Of a DNA stretch of 64,000 nucleotides, positions 23,464-35,920 are shown in pieces (the stretch's first letter is position 1; the number at the start of each line of letters is the position of its first letter). The stretch covers positions 17,861,001 to 17,925,000 of the forward strand of contig OY987265.1 of assembly GCA_963920665.1 (NCBI GenBank), read 5' to 3'. This stretch comes from Straminergon stramineum. Taxonomy: Eukaryota; Streptophyta; Bryopsida; Hypnales; Calliergonaceae. The notes under the pieces were generated by a model. The model did no database searches and had not been told where the DNA came from. It was given only the letters and a program-made list of their open reading frames with translations. Both the position numbers and the translations under genes were made by a program.

Positions 23464-24222
23464 GGGTGATTGCAAGAAACACTTCACGTTTTTGGCTCAA
23501 AAAAACAATTCCCAACCGTAGGACTAGCAATACTATAAACTACTATCAATTTCGTACGTTAGAGTGCGCTTGCGAATCTCAACCATCGATTTTGGGGTGC
23601 CTATAGATCTAAACCGTTGGTTCAAAATTATACAATACTATGGAGTACTACAGACTACTATGGAATACAATAGAAGCCACTGGGAGCAAAAAATAGCAGA
23701 AAAGGGGTCTATAGACCTTTTCATTTTTAGTAATTCAAAAAAAATAAAAAAATTCCTACAAAAAAATTCATTTTTGTAGACAAGCCTACTCTCACATTGT
23801 ACCAAAAATTTCTTCAAGGAAAATTTTCTCCTGTCCGAAAAATGTGCGTGAACAATGGTCACTTTGGCCCCATATAGACACCTCATGCAAAGGGTTTTTG
23901 CAAAAAACTCTTCGTCTCTCATTGGAATGCAAGTACACCTCCAGCTTCTCCAATTTAAGGCTTCTAGTTGGCATTTTTGCATACAACTTCAGACCCCAAA
24001 CCCCTCAAATGGCCAAGGTAGACATCCAATTGGGGGCACCTTAAAAATAGTAAAGTAATTTTTTTTTAAATCAAAAAATTACAAAACGTGTGAAACATTT
24101 ATGTGTACCTTCATTCCAAATTTCAAGACAAACAAACTTACGATGCAAAAGTTATGACCAAAAAGCCATATTTTCGAGGGCAAGGGGACAAAAAATAGGA
24201 CAAGTGTTTCTTGCAATCACCC
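23464..24222. mobile_element. TIR element, GGGTGATTGCAAGAAA family, copy 1
   Basis: The left end GGGTGATTGCAAGAAACACT matches the reverse complement of the right end, GGGTGATTGCAAGAAACACT, over 21 bases (next base T). It is flanked by GGTA on both sides (23460-23463 and 24223-24226), a 4-bp target duplication. The 759-bp interior is non-coding. The second copy is 37094-37825, in the opposite orientation. Confidence 0.8.
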
Positions 24223-24226
24223 GGTA

Positions 24227-27200
24227 GCTAAATCTCATCTAATGAATTTTTGGTCGTACCCACCTTAAACATATTTTATATATCTTCCTCTTGAAGTCTT
24301 GATTTGAAAATCAAATGGTTTGTTAATGCAACATATAGGACATTAGGACTTGAAGATACATATGATGTGCGTAATTGTGACATGTTTGCAAAACCATTCC
24401 ATTTAGATTCTTGACTAAAAATGTACAACATCCATACATGAGAGCTAAGGGTTGATTTTAGTTACACCTAGTTTCAACATTATAAAAATTTATAATTTAG
24501 TCCCAATAATGTATTCTAAGAGAATCAAGAATCTCCTTTCAACTATCAACAAAATCTAACAAAACTTTTTACAATTCCATCATAGGAACCATTCTCAAAA
24601 CCTTCTTCGGACATATTTCAATGTAGTTTCCTTACTAGCATTGGGGAAGGATTGGAAAACTCTTCAATAATGTTCCTTTTATTCAATTTTTGAGGAAGAA
24701 AACAAGGCTCGCACACAAGGTTCTTAAATAAGGTTTTTTGTTTGTAAAAATAGTTTAGATGACCAAATAATGTCCTATAATCAAAATATTTGAACGTTCT
24801 TTGTGTTGATCCCAGTAATGTTTCTAAGTGAGTATTGTTAAAAAATCATCAACAAAAGGGGATAGAAGGTATTAGACTTATTATGAAGTTCAATACTACA
24901 CTTCACATTGTACTTGCTTGCGTTAAATATATTGTAGTATGTCTACTTAGGTATAGAATAGTATTGTAGATTGCATTATATTGTACTTTATAGTAAAACA
25001 TTTATAGTTTCTATATTTTTATGTACAAAATACAATTGGGAAAAAATCATCAAATATAATAAACTCCATTTTTTCTAAAAATTATAATATTTGTTTAATT
25101 TAGGCTTCTAAAATAGAAAAATAATTGCAAACCAAAAATGCTAGCATGTGAGCACAAAGATGTAACCTACAATCTTTGAATCTAGTTGTAGGTATATACC
25201 TATAACCATTTGAAAGTATTTATAACATATGACCCTATAACATAGATACACTATATAACATGAAAAGAGTATATAATATAGATACCTAAAATATAGACCC
25301 CTATAACCATAGAAGGTGTCTATGAGATAGACTCCTAGAGGCTCATGGACTCATATATTCTATGCTAACATGCTAGCACCCCCCACTGCAAAAAAATGTT
25401 GTTCCCATATGTAACTCAAATATGATCCAATTATTTTTGTTCAAGTATAATATTAAATGTCAAATGTCAAACATTGAAATCATATTGTTGTATTATCCAC
25501 AATATTCTTGGTGTTGATTTAAAGGGATAAATTCTAGAAAAATGACACTACCTTTAGAGGGCAATAGGCTTTTGAGAAAATTATACAACACTTAGAAGAA
25601 ATTTTATAGTTACTCAATCAATTGTCATGACATCAAAACTCTCACTTCCTTTCTTATTCCAATGAACTTGAATTTTGCATGATTACAAATACATCATGTA
25701 ACCAAAAAATATTATGCTTGTCCAAACTTTGAAACTTATTAAGTTTATGACTTTCGCGTAAAGGCTAACTTCCAATATTTTAGATTGTAGTCAAATACTA
25801 AAATATCAACTCTAATTTCAATTTGACCTTTCAAATATTTACAAATATTTACAAAATTCCAAATATATATGTAAATATCATATTACAAAGCACATTTATA
25901 GTTTTTACAATTTTGAAAAAAAATTATATTTTTGATATATGATTGGTACTTATTACAATGGTTGTGTATTTGCAAAAGATTGTTGCTACTATTTTAGTAA
26001 GATAAATAACTAAAATCATCACTTTGAGAATGTCAACTCCTACTTCTGGATAGAAATGGACAATATTAGAGTATCTAAAAATTACCTTTAATAACCCTTG
26101 AAGGCTTGAACAACATTTCTTAGCCTATTAAGCGGTTCAAGAGAGAATCAAAAATCTCTTCAAAGTAGGACATGGTTTTTACTCCTTGCCAAAGGTTTTT
26201 ACAATCATGGCATGTAAAATTGACCAATGAACAAAGCTTTGACTTTGTAGCCTAAATGCAATGCTTGACAAGCCTTTAGACACTATAGAAGTAGGTCTAG
26301 TAGGTTTAAAATTTCCAAAAGCATCTTCAAGTCTCATATTACATATTCACTTGAAACCAAGTCTTCAAGGGGCTAAGCTTGTCATTTAAAGATTAATTGA
26401 TTACATCTAAATGAATGCACCTTTAATAGAATTAATTTTTTACTCTCAAATTTAAAATATATTCTTCTTTAGTGGGAGTGTATCTATAAACAATTTTATA
26501 CACCTCTCCCAATCATTTTGATATTAAGGATGCTTTTTACTTGAGGCCAAATCAAGAAAACAATCAAATAAAAACCAAATAAAGTTACTCTAAATCAAGT
26601 TTGAACCACTTCTATGCACTTTACTAATGAAAATGCTACAATTCTTCATTTTTTTAGCTTTCCATTTGTGGCTAAGCCAAGAAAAGAAACAATTCTCAAC
26701 ATTCTTAGTTCTCAAATTTGAACCATTTCAAAATCTTAACTATTAAGAGTATCTAGTTTTTAAAAAATTTTGACTTTTCCCAGAGTTTAAAGTATTGATT
26801 TATACTGAGGACCAAGTTTGAAAATCAAAAACTCTAAAAAGTCTCATTGGTTAAGCTAGGCTAGTCATTCGTTGACCATCTAGGGCCCACGGGGACATTT
26901 TTTAGCCTCTCACCTCTTCAATAAGTCAAAAGTCAAGAAATATTACCAAAGAAATTTCATGTTGTATTTTTCATAATGAAAAGGGAAGGTCAGAACTACA
27001 ATTAACATTTCATATCTTGATGAACAATGAATAATCATCATCAAATGAAAGTTTCAATTTGTAAAAACAATACAAAAAAATATCTACTCCTTCAAGATTA
27101 AACCCTACTAATGCCTAACACACCAAATTATGGTGTCAAAAATACTTTGAAGTTAAACAAAATCTAACAAATTAATTTTATTCTTTTTTGTAATTTAGAT

Positions 27201-27740
27201 TTTTGAAAAATTCTTTTTGAAGTCTAGTTTCAGCATTGAAAATCTAATTTTGAAAACAAATGATTATGATTTTCCTATTCAAGATTTTGTACAAGGGTGT
27301 CCATTGCAAATCTTGATTTTTAGTGTTGAGAATTCTTGGAAATGAACCTCAAATACACTAGATCTTGGACAAAAAATCACAATAGAAATTCATTTAAAAA
27401 AATTGTGGAGTAGATTTTGAGAAGTTGTAATTTGATTGGGGTTAATTATGCATGTTATGCCCTTTAACCTCATAATTTTTTGGTGACGAATTTTTAAGAT
27501 TTGGCATTTAAAAAGAAGATTGAAAGGCTTCAAATCAATTTCATAGTTTTAACATCCTCAATCCTTAAGTGATATTGTTTTCTTTCTTTTCCCATGTGAT
27601 CTCTAAGATAAGATGTCTAGTTTGAATATGTATAGTTACAATTGGAAAAAAATTGATAAAATTTATCAAAATTTTGAATTTTTGTTCAATTTAGAGAAAA
27701 CTACAAGAAGATCCCCAAAGGCCTTGGGCATTTAGGGGTA
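24227..27740. other. AT-rich intergenic DNA with decayed repeats
   Basis: No gene recognised. 24365-24575 repeats 12720-12930. 25190-25330 is a loose run of TATAACATAGATAC-like short repeats. At 27718-27738 GGCCTTGGGCATTTAGGGG matches the right terminus of the TTAA family (compare GGCTTGGGCATTTAGGGG at 49269-49286); its partner end was not found. Confidence 0.5.
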
Positions 27741-28046
27741 AATGCATTATACTGGACCATTTCTAAGCTCTTCGCCAATGGGAGTGCTTAGAATTTATTT
27801 TTTCCTTGCCTTGTCCCTAATGCAACTGAAAGCCCGGGAGTCACCCGCGCACTCTGATGAACGACTCCGTTCGTCGCAGTGCTTCCGTTCTCTTCCTCCT
27901 TTCAACCCTAATTTCCTCCGCCATAGCCAGAATCGCAGGGCCAAGCAAGAGAAGCGACCACTTCGACGTGCACCACTTCGACGTTCACGCATTCGTCCGC
28001 GAACAGCTCTCCATTTGCTTGTAATCTCCTTGCAGCAGCAGCAACG

Positions 28047-29058
28047 ATGGGCGGGGCTCCCCCCGATGGCCATTACCCCGGCTACCCGACACAGGTGTGG
28101 AGTCCCACGGGAGGATGGTGGTGCAACCCCAAGAACTGGCGTCGGAACACGGTCTTCGCCTTCATTGGAATTTTCGCTGTGTGTGTTCCGATTGCCGTGA
28201 AGTCGGCACAATTGGAGGTAAGAGTGGTTGATTGGGGGATGGTCGATTAGACGGGGTCTGTGCGGGGATGTGCGCTGGTTACACTCTGTTGATTAGGGTT
28301 TGGTTTCTGTATGACTTTCGTGGAGTTTAGCTCTTTGTGAGGGCAATTAGTAGTTGAATTTCAAGGTTTTGAGAGTATGAGATTGAGTCTATAGGGGTAT
28401 TTTTCAAATTGGAACAGTGGCTATGAAAGCCATTGCAAACCCTAGCCTGGAAATTTCAGTCACTCAATGTGATCTGAACACTCAGAATCAGAACATGGAT
28501 GCTCATTTTCTAGAAGTGCATTTTCCATGGGTTTCCAACAAGCTATTACTCGCTGGATTTGGCCCGGTAATAGGGTAGGAGCTGAAAAAGTTGAACTGCT
28601 TGTTGGCTCTTTGTGTAGTCGGATCTCATACTCACTGCAAAAATTTGCTTGCTTGCTGTGATCTCGACACTTCAAGTTTGAACGTTTATTATAGCGCATT
28701 AGAAGCCCATTTTCAGTAGTGGTCCAACAAGCTATTACTCAAAAGATTTGGTTGAGAATTGAGCATTAAATCTTAGTTTGAAGTTTGGAGTCAAATCGTA
28801 GATTTTGTCATCTCTGGTTACCAGGACCTTTCATACCCGCCGTTCCAGGTTAGTAAGTGGCAGGATTTGTGCGCTTACGTCCCTCACTTTCCAAAAGAAC
28901 TCTATGGGTCTCCGCTTACGAATCTTGATGAACATGTATTGCTGTCTGAATGCTGTACTTGGTTTGTGCAGCAACGACCTTTGATGCCTATTAGGCCTAT
29001 TCCGTCTCAAATGTGGTGCAAGAACTTTGGAGATCCAGAGGCTGCCAAATCTGATTGA
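28047..29058 (+). CDS. Small mitochondrial complex I subunit, plant NDUFB11/ESSS-like
   Basis: Exon 1 is 28047-28217 (57 codons, ends KSAQLE|GTAAGA) and exon 2 is 28972-29058 (starts after TTTGTGCAG), phase 0, 85 residues in all. The N-terminal half reads MGGAPPDGHYPGYPTQVWSP then GGWWCNPKNWRRNT. A single membrane segment lies at about 35-52 (VFAFIGIFAVCVPIAVKSA). The tail is QRPLMPIRPIPSQMWCKNFG. I match this to the short plant proteins described as the ESSS subunit of NADH:ubiquinone oxidoreductase (Arabidopsis At2g42310/At3g57785), from memory and not by search. A complex I membrane-arm accessory role is known for the family. The leader contains AACCCTAA at about 27904. An optional 24-base exon at 28825-28848 is discussed under findings. 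Confidence 0.8.
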
Positions 29059-29276
29059 TGTCTCTGAAGGCCAAGGAGCAGGCAACTGAGCTAGTACTAG
29101 ATTTCTCAGATTCCCATGGCTGTGTTGAACAGTTAGGATGTGCATTGGTAGTGAGCTAGTTTTCTTGGATGGATTGAAGGGGGTTCACATTTGCACGGTT
29201 GTATTGCAACAGAGTTGATGCCTCGATGCAAAATGTGGTTTACAAGCTTATTGTGGCTTTTGCTTTGCGCTTTCAC

Positions 29277-29282
29277 AATAAA
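29277..29282 (+). terminator. Candidate polyadenylation signal (AATAAA)
   Basis: AATAAA lies 219 bases after the stop of the complex I subunit gene, a normal 3' UTR distance. Motif only. Confidence 0.35.
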
Positions 29283-31800
29283 TTTTAAGATGGTGCATCA
29301 GCAGAAAGGATGAGCAGTTTTAATAATTTAGGCTAGGGTGTAGAGTTACTTGCGGCTGTCTTCCTTATAAATGCAAATTTTCAGAAGCAACGCCTGGCAT
29401 AGATTTCGCCAAATTGAATTCTGTTTCATTGTTTACATGTCTGGCTGTCACAGGCTGAGACTTTCCGGTACCCTGGAGACGTGAGATGTGGTTTCTTTGC
29501 CTTTGCCGGTATTCAGGCAAGATGCAGGAATGTCTTTCTATTACGATTGTGTGGCTGTGCAGTTTCTAGGCCTCAGGGTCGGGATTGTCGAGCTGTTTGG
29601 ATGGTTTCAGACTTCCTAGACCCAAAATTCTTACTTGTACCTGCTCCGTGCTGCTGACAGATTGGACGATGGGACCACACTACAGTTCAGGCAAATTTGA
29701 GATCACTTTAGATGGCCTTATGGAAAGTTTGTGATGGAGTTGATGGAACGGAGAGTTTGATTTGTTGGCTCTGGCGGCAGGGGAGGAGGTTTTGCATCTA
29801 GTTTGAGGAAGCTTGAGTAGCTACCTTACTCATAACCGAGTCACTTTAAAGAATAATATGAAAGGAGAGACATTGTTCTGTTCCATTTTCTAGTGCCACA
29901 GGATCAGAGCCTCTCGTAGCGCAGCTGCTTGTTGATACTCCGTATATGTAACGCGCAAAAATAGCTCTGTATTTTAGTCTCCACACACTTTGCGTTTAAA
30001 TATCTCCTGTATACATTTGAAGTGGCAGCCGGAAAGTGCGAAGAATTCGGTGGAGATGGCTGACTTTCCCCTCACCGTGAATATTCTCCAGTAGGAACCG
30101 GTTATCGCTGGCTTGCACCTGCAGAAGTCACTACTGTACTGTAAAAAATTTGAAGTCAACCTGGAATACTACAAGCTCAGTCCTGAATTGAACTGACACA
30201 ATGACGATTATTCCAGAATCTCCGTCTGATTTCCCGTATGAACTGAACTCCATGGAATACCAGTACTGTACAGAATTGCACTCTGGCGCAATGGCGATTA
30301 AAGTTGTGACGTTGTGGTGACCATTGGGAATTGGCAAGCAGCATGTGGACTTTGCAGAGTTCAATACCGCCTCATCTCGACGATCGGAAGGAGGTTCTGC
30401 AAGAAGGTCGATCAATGTCAATAAAGAGGACGTCTTGCCGAAGCAATTGCATTGCAAGCCGAGTTCTTGCATCAAGTGCGTAGATCGCGTCCTCTTCTCG
30501 AGTGAGTGCATGAATTGAAGGTTTGACCATTCCCCCTGCTCTAGTCATTGTTCTTCGTTTTAAGCAATTCTCTGACATGCTGCATAGGAACCGATCGATT
30601 AGCTAGTGCTCAAGTGTTCTGGTGTAAAGAATGCTCCCATTAATTGTTGCACAGTCCATCAGCATTTGTTAGAGTTTTGGAACCGGCTTTCGTTGCGGAA
30701 CTAGTGAGCTGTGCTGAAGATCAGTAACGGGAGCCAGCAGTGGCGCTGGGTAGATCCGATCATTGCCTCGATGTGTTCACTCGATTATATTTTCAGGCCC
30801 TCAATGTTGTTGAAGCGGTTCTTTGGATCGAAATTTGAGTATGGGTGAGTTTAGTAAGAGCTCTTGTTGCGCAGAGAAAGGCAGATAGGAGAATATTAGT
30901 TGCAACAACAGGGGAATGGAGACCACAGATTGGTGAGGCTCTCTCTTGGCCTTATCTTTACAGGTTTCTGTCACTGGTCAATTTGTGAGTTCCGTCCAGT
31001 GAAGACCGAAAGCTTGGTATCATGGGAGTAATTGATCGACCGGTTCTGCATGCAGGTTGACGAAGGGGTTCTTTTGGGCTAAGCAACCACGAAGTGTATG
31101 ACCTGATTTCGAGCGCAATTTACTGGAAGGATTCTATGTTGAAATCGGAATGCTTCGAGTCATATTTGACGACCACTCTGAGTGATGGGCACATCAGGGG
31201 AATCAGGAATTGTCACAGCCGAATGTTTGTACTAGAAACATTTGCGGCGATGGAGAAGTGGAACAAGTGTGTCGTCTTGTGGATCACGAATTCGAATGCA
31301 CAAGTGTGTTGTCTGGATGTGTGTTGCGTCTCTATAAAGAAGGCTAGCTGTTGTTCAAGTGGAAGCAAGATTTTTTGGAGGATGTAGACGACAACTTGAG
31401 CAACTGGAATGCCTCGGACAACACTCCTTGCTTCTGGAATGGTGTGAAATGAACCCAGGCCGGTTCTGTAACTGTGCTGGACTTCTCCCCTCTCCCATTC
31501 TGCAACCTGGTTGGGAATATCCAAGCCCTCACTCCTTGTAGTAGTGTCGTGGATTTGTTATTTCAGATCGTGAGTCTTTGATTTTGATGTAATAGACGGC
31601 GTTTGGCTTTGAACATGGGTGAGGTTAGCTTAATTGGCGTTGAGTGTGTTGGCTTGAAGCAAAGTTTGTCGACCTTACAACCTTGAATGTGGGAAACACG
31701 AGTTTGAGCAGAAATTTCACTGAAGACATCGTGGATTGCTCAAAGCTTGGTGTACCTCAACTTGAATTCCACCACCAGTGGCGGGAAAATAATTTTATAT
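29283..31800. other. Non-repetitive, balanced-composition stretch without a recognised gene
   Basis: This stretch is much less AT-rich than the DNA on its right and looks like transcribed sequence. Small ORFs (for example 31094-31387, plus) have no recognisable domain. It could be an extended 3' UTR, a non-coding transcript, or a lineage-specific gene. Confidence 0.35.
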
Positions 31801-33300
31801 TGTCCTAGAAGGGATCTTCTTCTTGTATGCATTATACATTTTGTACAATTTTTTTGTTATTTTGGTGGTCCTTTTAGAAAATAGTCATCTCAAGTTCAGT
31901 GGGTTCACTTGTTACAAATAGTCAAAATCTTAGTTTTTGTTTTAAATTTAAATTATTTTGCATTAACTTCAGTTGATAAGTGATTGTAAGAAACACTTTT
32001 ACTATTTGTTGCCTTTGCTCCAATATTTATTTTTTCTAGAATATCTTAAAATTAGAAAAATAGTTTTGAAAAATATTTGAAGGTTGGAAAATGTGTAGAC
32101 CGGCCTTTAAGATGATTAATAAAACCTTCATTGGTATGTGAAGATTTTATGAAGATTTTACCTTCGGGAGATCAAACATAGAATAATATTCTAGAAGAAT
32201 TGGAAGAAATAGTTACTTAGAGAACTAAAAAATATTAAAAAATCAAGAAAATCATTACTTTGATGTATTAATTTCTAATAATTGGAAATTTTCTTAATAT
32301 AGTATTTGATCAATGATAACTCAATGTACTCAAGATGGTCATTCACTGAAGAACCACTAATATCATTTTTTTCAATATTTCAAAATGTATCCAAAAAAAC
32401 TTAGACAAAATAGAATTATCTATTTTAGAAACTTTCTCAAGTTTATACAATAGCTAGTAAACTATTAGAAGATCATCTCCTCAAATCTTCAAATCCAAAT
32501 TCCTTAAGATGGATTATTAGTAGTACCTCCAAACTTTAAACCGCAAATAAGACAGACTTTTTTAAATCAAATTTTTCTAATAACATTGTTTTTAAAATAA
32601 TAATAATAATAAATTAGATAAAAGTTCAAAATGACCATATCCACGTACATTAAGAATTTCAACTATCTTCATTGGATCATTCTTCACAAAGTTGTACATG
32701 GAAATCCCTCCCACATAGAAGCCAAGATAGTCAATTTGATTAAAATGGCGGTATTATTGTGCCATTTTTGACATATTCCATGCCATTTCAATGGAATGTT
32801 GTGCCATTCTATCAGAATATCACCAATTTAATGAAATTCACCATCAAGTATTAGTATAGGTCTTTCTTAATTACAATCACATAAGATGGGGTCAAAGTAC
32901 CAATTTTCTTGAAGTTTTATATGTGTCCTTTCTCTCATGCACAGAACTATCCTATGATTGACCTTCATAGGTTGCATTTTATTAAAGGTTACACATTTGA
33001 CAAAGTTTTTAATTGACAAAATATATTTCTTAAAACTTTGAAGTACTCCAAAAAATTGCCATGGGTGCTTGATGTCAATTTTGTTAAAATTAGCCATATT
33101 TCACAAGCTAAAAAATTATGACATGTATCTTCAGAAAGGTCTAATTTCATGCCACAAACTAGGACTAGTATAGATTTTGGTTTCAAGCCATGCCAAAGTA
33201 AAGAAATGTGGTAATGGAATATATTTGCCAATTTAACAAAATTTAATGGAATATTAATTGATGTTACTTGAATAAATGCAACAAAACCAGCAAGTATTTC
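31801..33300. other. AT-rich intergenic DNA
   Basis: No gene. AGTGATTGTAAGAAACACTTTTACTATTTGTTGCC at 31979-32014 resembles one end of the GGGTGATTGCAAGAAA family without a partner. Sequences around 32870-33250 share blocks with 34250-34370 and 36940-37090: AATTTTGTTAAA, TATGACATGTATCTT, AGGTCTAATTT, GCCAATTTAACAAAATTT. Confidence 0.4.
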
Positions 33301-33849
33301 TTTTAACCACTCTACAAATATCCTTTATTTCATACCCCCTTTTAAATACCCCCTTTTAATTAACTTACTCAAAAGTCTTTTTGCTTCTGAACTCTAAAGT
33401 ACTCCGTCAAGTAATCAATGATCGACAAGCTGGATTCAACCATTGCTACCTGCATAGAACTGTATTAATGCAGTAGCTACATATTGGCATGCACAATACT
33501 GGGAATTTGGGATCAACGTTGAATTAATACTTTCCTTTAATTTTGAAAGAAACAAGATTTATCATATCATCAATTCAAGTACAGTTAAGAATATCATTCT
33601 TCGATTCTGAACTAGAATTGTGCGGGTAACCTGAGAGTACGTCTGCTCCAGACGAATGACAGAGATCTGAAACACCAAGTGATCGAACATCAGAACTCAT
33701 GATTCAAAATTAAGGCGATCGGCAAGACGACTAAGTTAACAATACAACTCAGCTAGGATGCAAGCAGAGCCGGTTTCATTTTATATCCAACTGCCGCACA
33801 GATCGACAGCTAGTTACTGCGCATGGCCAAGCAATCGTCCAGCATGTCC

Positions 33850-34610
33850 GGGCGATAACTTGGCAATACGATCTCCAGATAAGAGGGTAATCATTGGTCA
33901 TACTACATAATTCATTGTATTTAGCATGTTTCTGGGAGCCAATATATATTGTGATACATATTTCAAGAAATACTACCACAGAACTCTGAAAACGAGGACT
34001 GACTGATATCCATCAATCGATGTGGGACTTCAGTTGGCAATACGATCTAGCTATAGATAAGCGAAAAATCATTCAGTTGATCGTACTACATAATTCAATT
34101 CATTGGCATGCTTCCAGGAGTAATTTATATTACATCAATTTTGTACAATTGACTACATTCCATAAACCAAAAATTGTGAGATGATGAAAATTTTCATGAA
34201 AATAGCAATATAGTCCATATGCCATTAATTATTGCATGTGAACATCAATTTTGTTAAAGTGCCAAAATCTATGACATATATGTATACAGAGGTCTAAAAT
34301 ATAAGACAAGTATCAATCTATGTTTCAAGAACAAGTAGTCTAAAATATGCCATTTTAACGAAATTGTCTTTTGTGACACATATTGAATTAAGTCCACACA
34401 AAACCCTGAAAACTAGGAGTGACCGATATCCATCGATCTGAGTCTGACGATCGGCAGATAAGTTGATAATCATTGGTCATACTAGCTACATGCATTATTC
34501 ATTTCAATTGGCATGCTTTGGGGAGCCACTATGCATTGTAACACATATTGAATTATGTCCTCACAAAACTCTAAAAACAAGATATCCATCGATTTGAGAA
34601 TCCTACTAGA
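33850..34610 (+). repeat. Interrupted tandem repeats of about 165 bp
   Basis: The block TTGGCAATACGATC...GATAAG...ATCATTGGTCATACTACATAATTCATT...GGCATGCTTCTGGGAGCCA...ATATTGTnATACATATT, followed by ACTCTGAAAACGAGGACTGACTGATATCCATCGAT, occurs around 33850, 34028 and 34440, with a partial unit at 34565. The third unit is separated by about 230 bases. Confidence 0.65.
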
Positions 34611-34877
34611 CAAACTTATGGAAGTGTCATATATTTTCTTTTGAATTGTAGTCATTTAACGAATATATTGATACACTGGCCTGACACACATACATTGTGG
34701 TGGCCCCGGCTAAGTGATCGCTGAAGCTAGAAAAGCTAGAACAAATGAATGATTCACCGTCGACTGCATCCAACAGTGACACACGGATCCATCATGTCAG
34801 TAATGTAAGTTGCAGTTGCAATTACTGGAAGATTAGTCGGTAACGTGACTCCAAATGAAGTGACGTTTTTTCTCATG

Positions 34878-35170
34878 CTCGGACCCTATGACACTTACTT
34901 TGCATATGATTGGCTTGTGCATTGTGGTGCGTGTCTGACAGATATGTTTATTCATTGAAATTTGGTGATACTTCCTATTGCAGGCTTGGACCCCATGACA
35001 CTTACGTTGATTCATGCATGATGATCGTGTATGCGATGGGTGGGCCTGCGCACTTGCGCACGTGTCTAATCAACAGTACCGGTGATTCATTGACAATTTA
35101 ACATTTCGTGACACGTCAGTCATCCTTTCGATCGCAGGCTTGGACCCCATGACACTTACTCTACGCTAAT
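34878..35170 (+). repeat. Three direct repeats with GACCCCATGACACTTAC
   Basis: GCTCGGACCCTATGACACTTAC (about 34878), GGCTTGGACCCCATGACACTTAC (about 34983) and GGCTTGGACCCCATGACACTTAC (about 35137). Each is followed at some distance by TTCATGnnnATGATCnGTG-like sequence. Confidence 0.7.
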
Positions 35171-35269
35171 TCATGGTGATCAGTGCTTGCAATGGGCATG
35201 TGCACTGTCATACCTGTTTAACACTTGATTCATGAAAATCTTGCGATTGGGCCGGGGTTGTAAATCCTG

Positions 35270-35920
35270 CTACAGCTGCCACTTTGAGGAGCCGCCCACC
35301 ATCTGATCTTAATGATGTGACCTGCTGACCTGCTGTCGATCGAATGGTATGTAAGTTAAGTCTGATATTGAAATCCTCTTGCTGGATATATCCCTCAGAT
35401 AGCCTACACCTGCTTAGTCGATCCGTGCATGACCTGGGCGGCTACAACTTGAAGGATATATGACGTGTCTATCTGAGCAATCTAGAATCATGAACGGATA
35501 TTTCGTTCAAACGGCGGTATTCCACAAACTTGGCACTTAGAGGTTCAGACCGCGCGGTCTGAAATCTACACCTGTCCTAGAAAATAAATGGAAAAATGGC
35601 GTATGAATACCACCATTTTAACGAAATACCTGTTCATGTCATTGTGATCGACTTGACCATGTCCCAGTTATATTGATTCCTTGAAATCCATTTGTATTTG
35701 CAATTGGCTTGGGGCTGTAAAATTGTCACAGACTTTGAGAATTCAAGTACGTCGCCCACCTGCTGATCGATGTGACCTGCTGGCCTACAGTCGACCGAAT
35801 GGTCTGATATTGGAATCCTCTTTTAGGATCCCTTAATTATCTAAGTAGCTTGCACGTGCATATTCCTTGCAAGGCTCAGTTGGCTACAACTTGGAGGATG
35901 ACGTACGTGTCTATAGGTCT
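35270..35920 (+). repeat. Pair of ~200-bp direct repeats about 465 bp apart
   Basis: GTCGCCCACCnnCTGATCnnGATGTGACCTGCTG...GTCGAnCGAATGG...TCTGATATTGnAATCCTCTT...GGCTACAACTTGnAGGATnnnGACGTGTCTAT occurs at about 35285-35475 and 35750-35915. Confidence 0.7.

Noticed and set aside
27742..28211. Open frames on both strands over the leader and first exon of the complex I subunit
   Set aside because: Overlap the clearly recognisable exon 28047-28217 in other frames. Composition effect.
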